A stretch of DNA of 64,000 nt from Gordonia sp. SID5947 (lineage in GTDB: Bacteria > Actinomycetota > Actinomycetes > Mycobacteriales > Mycobacteriaceae): the NCBI RefSeq assembly GCF_009862785.1, contig NZ_WWHU01000001.1, positions 4,526,001 through 4,590,000 of the forward strand. Direction: 5' to 3'. The position numbers and the translations under genes were made by a program. Below are positions 46,606 to 55,328 of this stretch, in pieces. Numbering within the stretch: position 1 is the stretch's first letter; each line of letters opens with the position of its first letter. The notes below the pieces were generated by a model. That model saw nothing but the letters and a program-made list of their open reading frames with translations. It was not told the origin of the DNA and did not search any database.

Positions 46606-47325
46606 ATGTTTTCTCGTGGTCGTCGGTCCCTGTCCGCACGTTTGGCGGTCGTCGCGGTTTCTGCCGCCGCCTTTTCGCTCGTCTCCGGTGTGTCGAATGC
46701 GAACGCCGGTCCCAACGGAAGTCTCGATCCGATCCTTCCGCCAGGATTCCCGTGTATCCACACCAATGTCTTTCCCCCGGTTGCCACCTGGGGCTGGACG
46801 CGCCTCGACGGCCACGAACCGAAGTTCGTGGTGGGTCCGGGTGGTCAATCGGGCAAGGGCTCGCTGAAGCTGGAGAACAGCCGGGGTCCGGCGAGCTACT
46901 TCCATCCGGGTTTCAGCACGCCGCTACCGCAATTGGCGCGACAGCGAAATGCTCTCGGTTTCATGTTCAAGGGCACATCCGCCACTTTCCAGATCAGGGT
47001 GCGTGACGCGAAGCGGACAGACCGGGTGGTCTCCGGATTCACCACTCTCGTCTGGCAGCCCTCGAAGAACGGTGTCACAAACGCCGACAACTTCGTGACG
47101 CGCCGAGATCTCGCGCGCGGACGTTGGTGGAGCACGCAACCGATCGCCGGACAAGCGGCCGGACAGAACAACCTTCGGACCCTGACCCAGATCGCCGACC
47201 AGAATCCGCGTGCGTGGGTCACCGAATACGGCGTGCGTAATGGTTCGACGACGCCGACGTCGTATGTCGACAACATCGTCTACGGCTGCTCGAAGTGGGA
47301 TTTCGAACCGGACGCCGGTTCCTGA
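46606..47325 (+). CDS. Secreted protein of unknown function
   Basis: 239 residues from ATG 46606, with AGAGGAG upstream. A twin-Arg-less signal peptide (LAVVAVSAAAFSLVSGVSNANA) ends near residue 34. The mature part has only two Cys, one near the start (FPCIHTN) and one near the end (VYGCSKW), which could form a disulfide closing the domain. Many Trp, Gly, Thr and Asn suggest a beta-sandwich. No catalytic motif or known family is recognised. It stands alone, flanked by terminators. Confidence 0.8.
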   Translation: MFSRGRRSLSARLAVVAVSAAAFSLVSGVSNANAGPNGSLDPILPPGFPCIHTNVFPPVATWGWTRLDGHEPKFVVGPGGQSGKGSLKLENSRGPASYFHPGFSTPLPQLARQRNALGFMFKGTSATFQIRVRDAKRTDRVVSGFTTLVWQPSKNGVTNADNFVTRRDLARGRWWSTQPIAGQAAGQNNLRTLTQIADQNPRAWVTEYGVRNGSTTPTSYVDNIVYGCSKWDFEPDAGS

Positions 47326-47330
47326 CCACT

Positions 47331-47361
47331 CGCTGACCGGCGGTCCACCCGCCGGTCAGCG
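47331..47361 (+). terminator. Terminator of the secreted-protein gene
   Basis: CGCTGACCGGCGG (47331-47343) pairs perfectly with 47349-47361 around a 5-base loop, directly after the stop. There is no T tract. Confidence 0.7.
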
Positions 47362-47385
47362 TCCATCGATCCGCCTCTGAGCGCA

Positions 47386-47436
47386 GCCTCGGTGGGGGCC
47401 GTCACGACACCTGCCTGTCGTGGCCCCTGCCGAGGC
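47386..47436. terminator. Large hairpin between convergent genes
   Basis: GCCTCGGTGGGGGCC (47386-47400) pairs with 47422-47436 with two wobble pairs, and an inner ACGACA/TGTCGT stem (47404-47409, 47416-47421) extends it. It lies 36 bases after the end of the minus-strand TetR gene and probably ends that transcript. Confidence 0.65.
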
Positions 47437-47471
47437 TGCCGACATCTGGGAGGCGCGGTGTTCGGACACCG

Positions 47472-48116
47472 TCACCGTCTGGGCTGCGCCACCAGCATCT
47501 CGATCGCACCCACGATCGTGTCGACCAGTCCTGTGACCGTGTGCGCACCGAGTTCGCCCCGTGTCTCGTCCGAGCGCATCATGATCACCGACTCGACGAG
47601 GCGAAAGGGAAGTAGTCCGCGGGTGTCCGCGGGGTCGCCCAGGGCGTCGGTGGCGAGGGCCTCGTAGGCGGCCGCCAATTCCTGGCGGGCGGCCCGGAAC
47701 TCGGCGAACCTGTCGTCGGCCACCTCCGGCAACAGATACAGCGCGCCGAGGTTCCACCGGGCCTCCGCCAGCTGGGTCAGGTCGTAGCGGGCGAGTTCCA
47801 GCAGGCGTTGCCCGGGTTCACCCTCGGAGGCCAGTAGTTGCCGCGCCTGCTCCACAGACGGGTCGACCGTGGTGGCGAGCAATGCCGCCAGGATGTCGTC
47901 CTTGGTCTTGAAATAGTGATAGAGCGATGCCTGTCGTACCCCGACCGCATCGGCGATCATCCGTGTGGATGTGCCGGTGTAGCCATGTCGGGTGAAGAGT
48001 TCGGCAGCAGCATCGAGGATCTCGTCCCGGGCGGTGTCACCGTGCCGTCGCGGTTTGACGAGACGGGGACGTCCCGGGCTGGCGGCTGTGCGCGTCGAAG
48101 CGGGCCGCGTGGCCAT
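47472..48116 (-). CDS. TetR family repressor of the adjacent nitrogen operon
   Basis: 214 residues from the ATG at 48114-48116, which has GGGGA seven bases upstream; an ATG at 48132-48134 is an alternative without a site. After a basic tail comes the helix-turn-helix (TSTRMIADAVGVRQASLYHYFKTKDDIL). The ligand domain is Leu/Ala-rich. It is divergent from the APC permease gene, with two GACAG-type palindromes in between. TetR genes of this kind are commonly next to urea-carboxylase-type operons, so control of 48343-55212 is likely. The inducer may be a nitrogen compound. Confidence 0.9.
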   Translation of the reverse strand: MATRPASTRTAASPGRPRLVKPRRHGDTARDEILDAAAELFTRHGYTGTSTRMIADAVGVRQASLYHYFKTKDDILAALLATTVDPSVEQARQLLASEGEPGQRLLELARYDLTQLAEARWNLGALYLLPEVADDRFAEFRAARQELAAAYEALATDALGDPADTRGLLPFRLVESVIMMRSDETRGELGAHTVTGLVDTIVGAIEMLVAQPRR

Positions 48117-48247
48117 CTGATGGTCCCCGTTCATCGTTCGTTTCGGTCTCTCGGAAGCTTCACCCTAGTGCACGGCAGGCTGTCCCGCCGCGCGCTGACC
48201 TGCGCGGTGTTACACACTCGTAGCGTGCGTTTTCCGCCCCGAAACAA

Positions 48248-48297
48248 TTCTGTCATTCGACAGAAATCGTCGGGCGATTATCTATCACTCGACAGTT
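48248..48297. promoter_or_regulatory. Two operators for the nitrogen operon
   Basis: TTCTGTCATTCGACAGAA (48248-48265) is a perfect palindrome with 7-base arms around ATTC. ATCTATCACTCGACAGTT (48280-48297) is a degenerate second copy, 32 bp away centre to centre. Both lie 45-95 bases before the APC permease start, where the divergent TetR would act. Confidence 0.7.
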
Positions 48298-48342
48298 AAA
48301 GCTCACCGTGGAGCTCCGACCTCAGTAGAGAGGCGAACGATC

Positions 48343-49884
48343 ATGACCTCCACCGCCACCACGCCATCCGCGCAACCGCCCGCGTCCTCGGGCGGCGACG
48401 CCGGCGATCTGTCCGACTTCGGCTACGACCAACAACTGCACCGCTCGCTCGGCAAGTTCGCCTCCTTCGCCGCGGGGTTCTCCTTCGTCTCCATCCTCAC
48501 GACGATCTTCCAGCTCTTCGGTCTCGGCTTCGGCTTCGGCGGGCCGGCGTTCTTCTGGACCTGGCCCATCGTCTACGCCGGCCAGTTCCTCGTCGCGCTC
48601 TGCTTCGCGGAGATCGCCGCGCGGTATCCGATCTCGGGCGCCATCTACCAGTGGTCGCGGCGGATGGGAGGCGAGGTGATCGGATGGTTCGGCGGCTGGT
48701 TCATGATCATCGCCCAGATCGTCACCGCATCCGCGGCGGCAATCGCACTGCAGGTGGTCCTCCCATCGGTCTGGACCGGTTTCCAGATCATCGGTGACGA
48801 CCCGATGCTCACCAGCACCAGCGGTGCGGCCAATGCGGTGCTGCTCGGCTCGATCCTGCTGGTGATCGTGACGGCCATCAACTGCGTCGGCATCTCCTGG
48901 ATGAGCCGTATCAACAACATCGGCGTGACCTGTGAGCTCGTCGGTGTGACGGCAGTGGTCCTCGCCCTTTTCACGCACGCCAAGCGCGGACCCGACGTCG
49001 TGTTCGACACCGGTATCCCCGGCCAGCAGCCGGGCTACATCTGGGCGTTCATCGTCTCGGGCCTGATGGCGGCCTACGTGATGGTCGGATTCGGCTCGGC
49101 GGGCGAGCTCGCGGAGGAGACCCGCAACCCGCGTCGCGTCGCACCCCGCACGATCCGCCTGGCGCTGACCGTGTCCGCCATCGGCGGCGGACTCATGCTG
49201 CTCGGCGCGCTCATGGCTGCCCCGACCCTCGACGAACAACTCGCCACCGGCGGGCTGCCCTACGTCCTCGACTCCGTGCTCGGCAGCTTCTGGGGCAAGG
49301 TGCTGCTCTGCGACGTCGCCGTCGCGATCTTCATCTGCACGCTGGCGATCCAGACCGCATGTTCGCGACTCATGTTCTCCATGGCTCGCGACGGCCGGCT
49401 CCCGTTCTCCGCGACGCTGTCCCACGTCAACAAGCGCACTGGCACTCCCATCGCACCCTCGATCCTGATCGGAGTGCTCTGCATCGGCATCCTCGTCGTC
49501 AACGTCGGCAACTCGGCGATCTTCGCGACCCTCGCCAGTGTGTGCATCATCCTCATCTACCTGGCATATCTCGCGGTGACCGGACCGATGCTCTACCGGC
49601 GCCTGCAGGGTTGGCCGAAGGGTGGCGTGGCCGTCGACGCCGAGGGCAAGAAGCTGTTCTCGATGGGACGACTCGGCATCGTCGTGAACCTGCTGGCGGT
49701 GGTGTACGGCGCGCTCATGGTGGTCAACCTGGCGTGGCCGCGCGCCGAGGTCTTCGATCCGGCGGGGGAGATGCCGATCCTGCGTTGGGCAGGCCCGATC
49801 TGCATCGCGATCACCGTGCTCGTCGGCATCGCCTGCTTCCCCCGCGGCAAAGAGCACCCGAAGCCCGTGACGGTCGGCGCCTGA
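48343..49884 (+). CDS. APC family permease of the urea-carboxylase-related type
   Basis: 513 residues from ATG 48343, with AGAGG upstream. About 12 membrane helices. The first half shows SFAAGFSFVSILTTIFQLFGLGFGFGGPAF, and YPISGAIYQWSRRMGG, typical of amino-acid/polyamine/organocation permeases. GFGSAGELAEETRNPRRVAPRTI is the conserved loop of this group. It is first in the operon, so it probably imports the nitrogen substrate of the enzymes encoded downstream, such as guanidine, urea or an amine. The substrate is inferred only from context. Confidence 0.88.
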   Translation: MTSTATTPSAQPPASSGGDAGDLSDFGYDQQLHRSLGKFASFAAGFSFVSILTTIFQLFGLGFGFGGPAFFWTWPIVYAGQFLVALCFAEIAARYPISGAIYQWSRRMGGEVIGWFGGWFMIIAQIVTASAAAIALQVVLPSVWTGFQIIGDDPMLTSTSGAANAVLLGSILLVIVTAINCVGISWMSRINNIGVTCELVGVTAVVLALFTHAKRGPDVVFDTGIPGQQPGYIWAFIVSGLMAAYVMVGFGSAGELAEETRNPRRVAPRTIRLALTVSAIGGGLMLLGALMAAPTLDEQLATGGLPYVLDSVLGSFWGKVLLCDVAVAIFICTLAIQTACSRLMFSMARDGRLPFSATLSHVNKRTGTPIAPSILIGVLCIGILVVNVGNSAIFATLASVCIILIYLAYLAVTGPMLYRRLQGWPKGGVAVDAEGKKLFSMGRLGIVVNLLAVVYGALMVVNLAWPRAEVFDPAGEMPILRWAGPICIAITVLVGIACFPRGKEHPKPVTVGA

Positions 49885-49939
49885 GCCGAAGTCCTTCCTC
49901 CCGCGACCGACACCCGATCCTCCGAGGAGTTGCATCAGC

Positions 49940-50782
49940 ATGACCACAGCCACCACCGCCAGTACCGCCGGCGCCCGCGCTCATGCGCGTTCGCAGGCCG
50001 GCACCATCACCGACTCGATGCCGGTGGTACCCGCCGCCGACTGGCCGAACCCGCCCGACGATCTCGATCCCGCCCGATTGACCTGGGCCGAAACCGTTCC
50101 CGGGGGTCGCTACACCACCAAGGTGCTGGCTCGCGGAACCCGGTTGCGCCTGCGCGACGTCGCGGGCAGCGCCTGCGCGCATGTGATGCTCTGGCGCGCC
50201 GAGGCTCCATGGGAACGGCTCAACGTCGCCGACACCGTCAAGGTGCCCTGGCAGGCGTACCTCACCACCGGGCACCCGTTGCTCAGTGACCAGGGCCGCG
50301 TCCTGGCCACCGTCGTCGCCGATGACAGCGCCCATCACGACGCGCTGTGCGGCACCACCACCGCGAGTGGGAACTTCGCCAAGTACGGTGCCGGGGCAGC
50401 ACATTCGGACAGTCCGGCAGGCCGTGAACTGTTCACGCTGGCAGCTGCCAAGAACGGCTTGACCCCCGCCGACGTCGCGCCCTCGTTGTCGTTCTTCCAC
50501 GGTGTCGTGGTGGAGTCCGACGGCACGCTCACGTCCAAGGGTTCAGCGGGACCGGACAAGTCCGTCGACCTTGTCCTGCATCTGCCGTGTGTCGTCGCGA
50601 TCGTCAACACCGCGCATCCTCTCGATCCCGCACCGGTGTTCACCGCGGGCCCCCTCGAGGTGCTCGGGTGGCGGGCGCTCGACGACCTCGATGGCCTGCT
50701 GTCTTCTGTCGCGTCGACAGATCCGGAGTACCAGCGTGCCGTTGCCAACTCCGAAGATGCCTGGGCTGCAGCTCATTTCTGA
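49940..50782 (+). CDS. Urea-amidolyase-associated protein 1 (DUF1989; carboxyguanidine deiminase subunit candidate)
   Basis: 280 residues from ATG 49940, with GAGGAG upstream. The DUF1989 pattern appears as GGRYTTKVLARGTRLRLRDVAGSACAHVMLWRA, and DDSAHHDALCGTTTASGN with the His/Cys residues likely to bind zinc. In guanidine-degrading bacteria the pair UAAP1/UAAP2 has been identified as carboxyguanidine deiminase, which makes allophanate from carboxyguanidine. The partner is the next gene, 31 bases downstream. An older view linked them only to urea amidolyase. Confidence 0.85.
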   Translation: MTTATTASTAGARAHARSQAGTITDSMPVVPAADWPNPPDDLDPARLTWAETVPGGRYTTKVLARGTRLRLRDVAGSACAHVMLWRAEAPWERLNVADTVKVPWQAYLTTGHPLLSDQGRVLATVVADDSAHHDALCGTTTASGNFAKYGAGAAHSDSPAGRELFTLAAAKNGLTPADVAPSLSFFHGVVVESDGTLTSKGSAGPDKSVDLVLHLPCVVAIVNTAHPLDPAPVFTAGPLEVLGWRALDDLDGLLSSVASTDPEYQRAVANSEDAWAAAHF

Positions 50783-50813
50783 GAACTCGATCGATTCCGC
50801 AAGGAGAACCATC

Positions 50814-51506
50814 ATGACCACCACCCTGTCCCAGCGCGACGCAGCCGAGTTGGCACTCGTGCCCGGAGCGGTGATCGACGACGCCGAGGTGGGTGAACGG
50901 GCACCGTGGTCGGGCATCGTCGCTGCGGGGGACGTGTTGACCATCGTCGACCTGTACGGAAACCAGGCCGTGGACACTCTCTTCTACGGCGGCCGCGACC
51001 ACGGCATCCGCTACTCGGCGCAGGCCACCATCGCCGCGCAGGGCAACATCTTTCTCACCACCGGCACGGTCATCCGTGATCAGGAATCGAATCCGATGAT
51101 GACCATCGTCGACGACGAGGTCGGCAACCACGACACGCTCGGTGGCGCGTGCTCGCAAGAGTCGAACACCTTGCGATACGGCCACCACACCAAACATCAG
51201 CACGCGTGCGTGGAGAACTTCCTGATCGGCGGGGCGCGCCACGGCCTCGGGAAACGGGATCTGGTCGGGAACGTCAACTTCTTCATGAACGTGCCGGTCG
51301 ACCCCGACGGATCCCTCGGCATCGTCGACGGGTTGTCGGCGCCCGGGAAGAGGCTCGCGTTGCGGGCCGACGTCGACACCCTGGTGCTGATCTCCAACTG
51401 CCCGCAGATCAACAACCCCTGCAACGGGTTCGACCCGACGGCGGTTCGCGTCATCGTCACGCGCCCGGCCGATCGTCAGACGCCCGGAACACACACGAGG
51501 AGCTGA
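50814..51506 (+). CDS. Urea-amidolyase-associated protein 2 (DUF1989; carboxyguanidine deiminase subunit candidate)
   Basis: 230 residues from ATG 50814, with AAGGAGA upstream. The DUF1989 core reads GDVLTIVDLYGNQAVDTLFY and later NHDTLGGACSQESNTLRYGHHTKHQHACVENF, carrying the His and Cys residues expected to hold zinc, then LISNCPQINNPCNGFDPT. It pairs with the 49940 protein. Gene order permease-UAAP1-UAAP2-carboxylase-allophanate hydrolase is that of guanidine operons. Activity is inferred. Confidence 0.86.
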   Translation: MTTTLSQRDAAELALVPGAVIDDAEVGERAPWSGIVAAGDVLTIVDLYGNQAVDTLFYGGRDHGIRYSAQATIAAQGNIFLTTGTVIRDQESNPMMTIVDDEVGNHDTLGGACSQESNTLRYGHHTKHQHACVENFLIGGARHGLGKRDLVGNVNFFMNVPVDPDGSLGIVDGLSAPGKRLALRADVDTLVLISNCPQINNPCNGFDPTAVRVIVTRPADRQTPGTHTRS

Positions 51507-51511
51507 CTTCC

Positions 51512-53554
51512 ATGGCCACCATCACCGTCCTCCGCGCGGGGCCGCTCACCACGATTCAGGACTGGCCCGGCCGGGTCGGTTACTGGAAGGTGGGCGTGCC
51601 ACCGTCGGGACCGATGGACGACCTGTCGTTCCGCCTCGCCAACCGGGCGGTGGGCAATCCCGAACACGCTGCCGGATTGGAAGCCACCATGATGGGTCCG
51701 GCGCTGCGCTTCGCCGAGGCGACGGTGGTGGCGGTGACCGGAGCTCCCGCCGTGGTCACCATCAACGGAATCTCGGTGCCGCAATGGGTGTCTCACCCCG
51801 TCGCGGCGGGAGACGTGCTCGACGTCGGCCCGGCCACCGATCTCGGCATGCGCGTCTACGTCGCCGTCGGTGGCGGAGTCGACGCCGAGGACTATCTGGG
51901 GAGCAAGTCGACCTTCACCTTGGGCAGGTTCGGGGGGCTGGCCGGCCGCACACTCGCCGACGGCGATGAACTCCGCTCCGCGCGACTGCCCGTCGGCGTG
52001 ACCGGACGCGTCCTCGGCGACGAACAACCCGCCTTCACCCACTCCTGGCAGCTCGGCGTGACCGTCGGGCCGCACAGCGCACCCGAATTCTTCACCGCCG
52101 ACGACATCGACGACCTGTTCGGCACCGACTATGAGGTGCACTTCAATTCGGACCGAACCGGGATTCGTCTGATCGGGCCGAAGCCACGGTGGGCTCGCAC
52201 CGACGGCGGCGAGGCGGGATTGCACCCCTCCAACATCCACGACAACGCGTACTCGGTGGGCGCACTGGATTTCACCGGCGACACCCCGATCCTTCTCGGG
52301 CCCGACGGACCGAGCCTCGGTGGTTTTGTCTGTCCTGTCACCGTCGTGACCGCGCAGCGCTGGAAACTCGGGCAGCTCAAGCCCGGCGACACCGTCAGAT
52401 TCGTCCCGGTGCGCAGCGATCAGACCGCGTCACCCTCGCAGACCGGGCTGGGACGCCGGGCCTGCTTCGTGGATGTGCTCTCCGCCGGCGGGGATCCGGA
52501 CGGCGGGATTCTCGGTTCCACCACCACCGCGGACGGCACCACCTCGGTCACCTACCGCCGCAGCGGCGACGACAACATCCTCGTCGAGTACGGCGACATG
52601 CACCTCGATCTCGCGTTGCGGGCGCGGGTCCACGCGTTGAGTGAGCGGATCGACGCGGAGCGGCCTGCCGGCCTCATCGATCTGACCCCCGGCATCCGGT
52701 CGCTACAGGTCAAAGCGGATCCGGATGTGTGGTCACAGGAGCGAATGCTGGCGTGGCTCAACGAATGCGAGAGTCAGTTACCGGCGGCGGAGGACCTCGT
52801 CGTCCCGAGCCGGACCGTCCATCTGCCGCTGTCGTGGGACGACCCGGCAACCCGTGAGGCCATCGAACGGTACATGCTCGGTGTCCGCTCGGACGCGCCG
52901 TGGTGCCCATGGAACATCGAGTTCATCCGTCGGATGAACGGCTTGGGCTCTGTCGACGACGTGCACGAGATCGTCTTCGACGCAAGCTACTTGGTGCTGG
53001 GGCTGGGAGATGTGTATCTCGGTGCACCGGTCGCCGTTCCTCTCGATCCGCGCCACCGACTTGTCACCACCAAATACAACCCGGCGCGGACCTGGACACC
53101 CGAGAACGCCGTCGGGATCGGTGGCGCCTACATGTGCATCTACGGCATGGAGGGGCCGGGCGGGTACCAGTTCGTCGGCCGAACCACCCAGGTGTGGAAC
53201 CATCGCTACCCGTCGCAGGCCCCGGGTTTCGAACCGGAGCATCCGTGGCTGCTCCGGTTCTTTGATCAGATCCGTTGGTACCCGGTCAGTTCGGACGAAC
53301 TCCTCGACATGCGTGCCGACGTCGCGGCCGGTCGTGGCGACAGTGTGCGCATCTCCCACGGATCCTTCTCGCTCGCCGAGCACCAGCGGTTCCTCGACCG
53401 GAACGCCGCGGACATCGCGAGGAGGCGCACCACGATGGAAGCAGCGCGCGCCGAGGAGCGCGAACGATGGTCACGTCAGGGCGAGTTCGCAGTCGTGGCC
53501 GCGATAGATGCCGTGGGCCACGAGGAGGCCATGGACGAAGGGAAGGTTGCATGA
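51512..53554 (+). CDS. Carboxyltransferase part of a urea/guanidine carboxylase, lacking BC and BCCP domains
   Basis: 680 residues from ATG 51512, with GAGGAG upstream. Only the carboxyltransferase half of a roughly 1200-residue urea/guanidine carboxylase is present: the AHS2/KipA-type domain (about residues 1-330; GPLTTIQDWPGRVGYW, GVPPSGPMDDLSF) and the AHS1/KipI-type domain (about 370-600; APWCPWNIEFIRRMNG, ASYLVLGLGDVYLGAP, MEGPGGYQFVGRT). The N-terminal biotin carboxylase and the C-terminal biotin carrier with its MKME-type Lys are missing; the chain ends ERERWSRQGEF and a short acidic tail. UAAP1/UAAP2 and allophanate hydrolase flank it. It may rely on a biotin carboxylase encoded elsewhere, or work like 5-oxoprolinase PxpBC. 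Confidence 0.85.
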   Translation: MATITVLRAGPLTTIQDWPGRVGYWKVGVPPSGPMDDLSFRLANRAVGNPEHAAGLEATMMGPALRFAEATVVAVTGAPAVVTINGISVPQWVSHPVAAGDVLDVGPATDLGMRVYVAVGGGVDAEDYLGSKSTFTLGRFGGLAGRTLADGDELRSARLPVGVTGRVLGDEQPAFTHSWQLGVTVGPHSAPEFFTADDIDDLFGTDYEVHFNSDRTGIRLIGPKPRWARTDGGEAGLHPSNIHDNAYSVGALDFTGDTPILLGPDGPSLGGFVCPVTVVTAQRWKLGQLKPGDTVRFVPVRSDQTASPSQTGLGRRACFVDVLSAGGDPDGGILGSTTTADGTTSVTYRRSGDDNILVEYGDMHLDLALRARVHALSERIDAERPAGLIDLTPGIRSLQVKADPDVWSQERMLAWLNECESQLPAAEDLVVPSRTVHLPLSWDDPATREAIERYMLGVRSDAPWCPWNIEFIRRMNGLGSVDDVHEIVFDASYLVLGLGDVYLGAPVAVPLDPRHRLVTTKYNPARTWTPENAVGIGGAYMCIYGMEGPGGYQFVGRTTQVWNHRYPSQAPGFEPEHPWLLRFFDQIRWYPVSSDELLDMRADVAAGRGDSVRISHGSFSLAEHQRFLDRNAADIARRRTTMEAARAEERERWSRQGEFAVVAAIDAVGHEEAMDEGKVA

Positions 53555-55212
53555 GCAGGATCACCGACATCTATCGGCGCATCGAGGAGGTCGATCGTCC
53601 GGAGGTGTTCGTCACCCTGCGCCCGTGCGGCGACGTCGAGGCGGATCATCGGGAGCTGGCCGCCGGCGGTCCACTGGCGGGGATCGTCCTCGCGGTCAAG
53701 GACAACGTCGACGTGGCCGGGCTGCCGACGACCGCCGCGTGTCCCGGTTACGCGTACGTGGCGTCGGTCGACGCCCCCGTCGTCGCCGCGTTGCGCGCTG
53801 CGGGTGCGGTGGTGATCGGCAAGACGAACCTCGACCAGTTCGCGACCGGATTGGTCGGTACGCGCAGTCCGTATGGGGCGGTGCGGGATTCGCGCCGTGC
53901 CGATCGCATCTCCGGGGGCTCGAGTTCGGGGTCAGCGGTGGCCGTGGCGCTTGGCCTGGCCGACATCGCGATCGGCACCGACACCGCCGGATCGGGGCGG
54001 GTGCCCGCTGGTCTGCAGGGGATCGTCGGGATCAAACCGACGCTCGGGGTGGTCTCGACCGACGGCGTGGTGCCTGCGTGCGCGAGTTACGACACGGTGA
54101 CCGTCTTCGCGGTCGACCTGAACATGGCCGATCGGGCGATGGCCGTGATGGCCAGTGCGGCGGGCCCGAGACCATTCGGCTCCGCGACACGTCTTGCCGC
54201 GCCCGAGCAGCCCACCGTCGTGGTCCCGGCAGAGCTCCCCGAGCTCGACGACGCCTGGCGGGAAGCGTTCGGCACGGCGGTGGCCCGAGCGGAGGCGGCC
54301 GGTCTCCGGATCAAGACCGTCGACCTGGCGCCCTTCCTCGACGCGGCGAAGCTGCTGTACGAGGATGCCCTGGTCGCCGAACGTCACGATGCGGTCGGGT
54401 CATTCATCGACGATGCCGAACCGTCGGCCGGGATCGACCCCACGGTGGCCGGGATCATCAGTGGTGCAGCACGTTTCAGTGCGGTGGAGCTCCTGGCGGC
54501 GCGACGCCGGCTCGTCGAGCTGCGCGATGAGGCGATGGCCCAATGGGGTGATGCCGACGCCCTGCTGGTCCCGACGGCGCCGATGCACCCGTCTCTGGCC
54601 GATGTGGCCGCGGACCCGATCGGCGTGAACTCCCGATTGGGCACCTACACCAATTTCTGCAACCTCTTCGATCTGTGCGGTCTGGCCGTACCGGCAGGCG
54701 AGGTCGATGAGGCTGACGGTACCCGTGCGCAATTCGGGATCACCTTCCTGGGGCGTGCCCATGAGGATGCGGTGGTCGCCGACCTCTCGCGGCGGTTTCT
54801 CTCGGGCCCGATCGACGCGGTACCTGCCGCATGGCCCGAGTCGGGCGGTGCGCCGGCAATCGAGTTGGCGGTCTTCGGTGCGCATATGCGCGGTGGTCCG
54901 TTGACCCACGAACTCACCGCGCGGGGGGCTCGGTGGTCGGAAGAGATCCGTACGGCACCGAGCTATCGCCTCGTCGCCCTGGACACCACGCCGGCGAAGC
55001 CAGGTCTCGTCCGCGACCCCGAGCACGGCCAGGCCATCGAGGGGGAGGTGTGGACGCTGTCGCCGACAGCGCTGGGGGAGTTCCTCGCCGCCCTGCCCGC
55101 CCCGATGATGCTGGGCAGCGTAGAGCTGTCGGACGGCCGATGGGTGGTCGGGTTCGGTTGTGCGGCGGATGCGGCCGAGCGCGGTGAGGCGTTGGACCGC
55201 ATCCGCTGGTGA
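53551..55212 (+). CDS. atzF: Allophanate hydrolase
   Basis: 553 residues starting at ATG 53551, overlapping the previous stop (ATGA). The amidase-signature triad is present: Lys50 (AVKDNVDVAG), the Ser cluster GGSSSGS at 122-128, and the nucleophile Ser148 in TDTAGSGRVPAG. The C-terminal domain (about residues 440-553; LAVFGAHMRGGPLTHELTARGA) is the one found in AtzF/DUR1,2 proteins that finishes decarboxylation of the intermediate. It converts allophanate to ammonia and CO2. It is the last enzyme of the operon and the strongest clue that the pathway goes through allophanate. Confidence 0.93.
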   Translation: MSRITDIYRRIEEVDRPEVFVTLRPCGDVEADHRELAAGGPLAGIVLAVKDNVDVAGLPTTAACPGYAYVASVDAPVVAALRAAGAVVIGKTNLDQFATGLVGTRSPYGAVRDSRRADRISGGSSSGSAVAVALGLADIAIGTDTAGSGRVPAGLQGIVGIKPTLGVVSTDGVVPACASYDTVTVFAVDLNMADRAMAVMASAAGPRPFGSATRLAAPEQPTVVVPAELPELDDAWREAFGTAVARAEAAGLRIKTVDLAPFLDAAKLLYEDALVAERHDAVGSFIDDAEPSAGIDPTVAGIISGAARFSAVELLAARRRLVELRDEAMAQWGDADALLVPTAPMHPSLADVAADPIGVNSRLGTYTNFCNLFDLCGLAVPAGEVDEADGTRAQFGITFLGRAHEDAVVADLSRRFLSGPIDAVPAAWPESGGAPAIELAVFGAHMRGGPLTHELTARGARWSEEIRTAPSYRLVALDTTPAKPGLVRDPEHGQAIEGEVWTLSPTALGEFLAALPAPMMLGSVELSDGRWVVGFGCAADAAERGEALDRIRW

Positions 55213-55328
55213 CCGTGCCGGTCGCCGTCACTCGGCCGGTGTCGGACAATTATCCGAAAGCGCGTAATCCTCGCGAATCTCGTGTTTGAATGAGCCGGCT
55301 TGTTCGGGCGGGCAGGGGAGTGGGGCGG

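Noticed and set aside
48117..48342. ykkC-type guanidine riboswitch upstream of the permease
   Set aside because: Looked for because the operon resembles guanidine operons, but no recognisable conserved riboswitch core was seen; palindromic TetR operators are there instead. A covariance-model search would be decisive.
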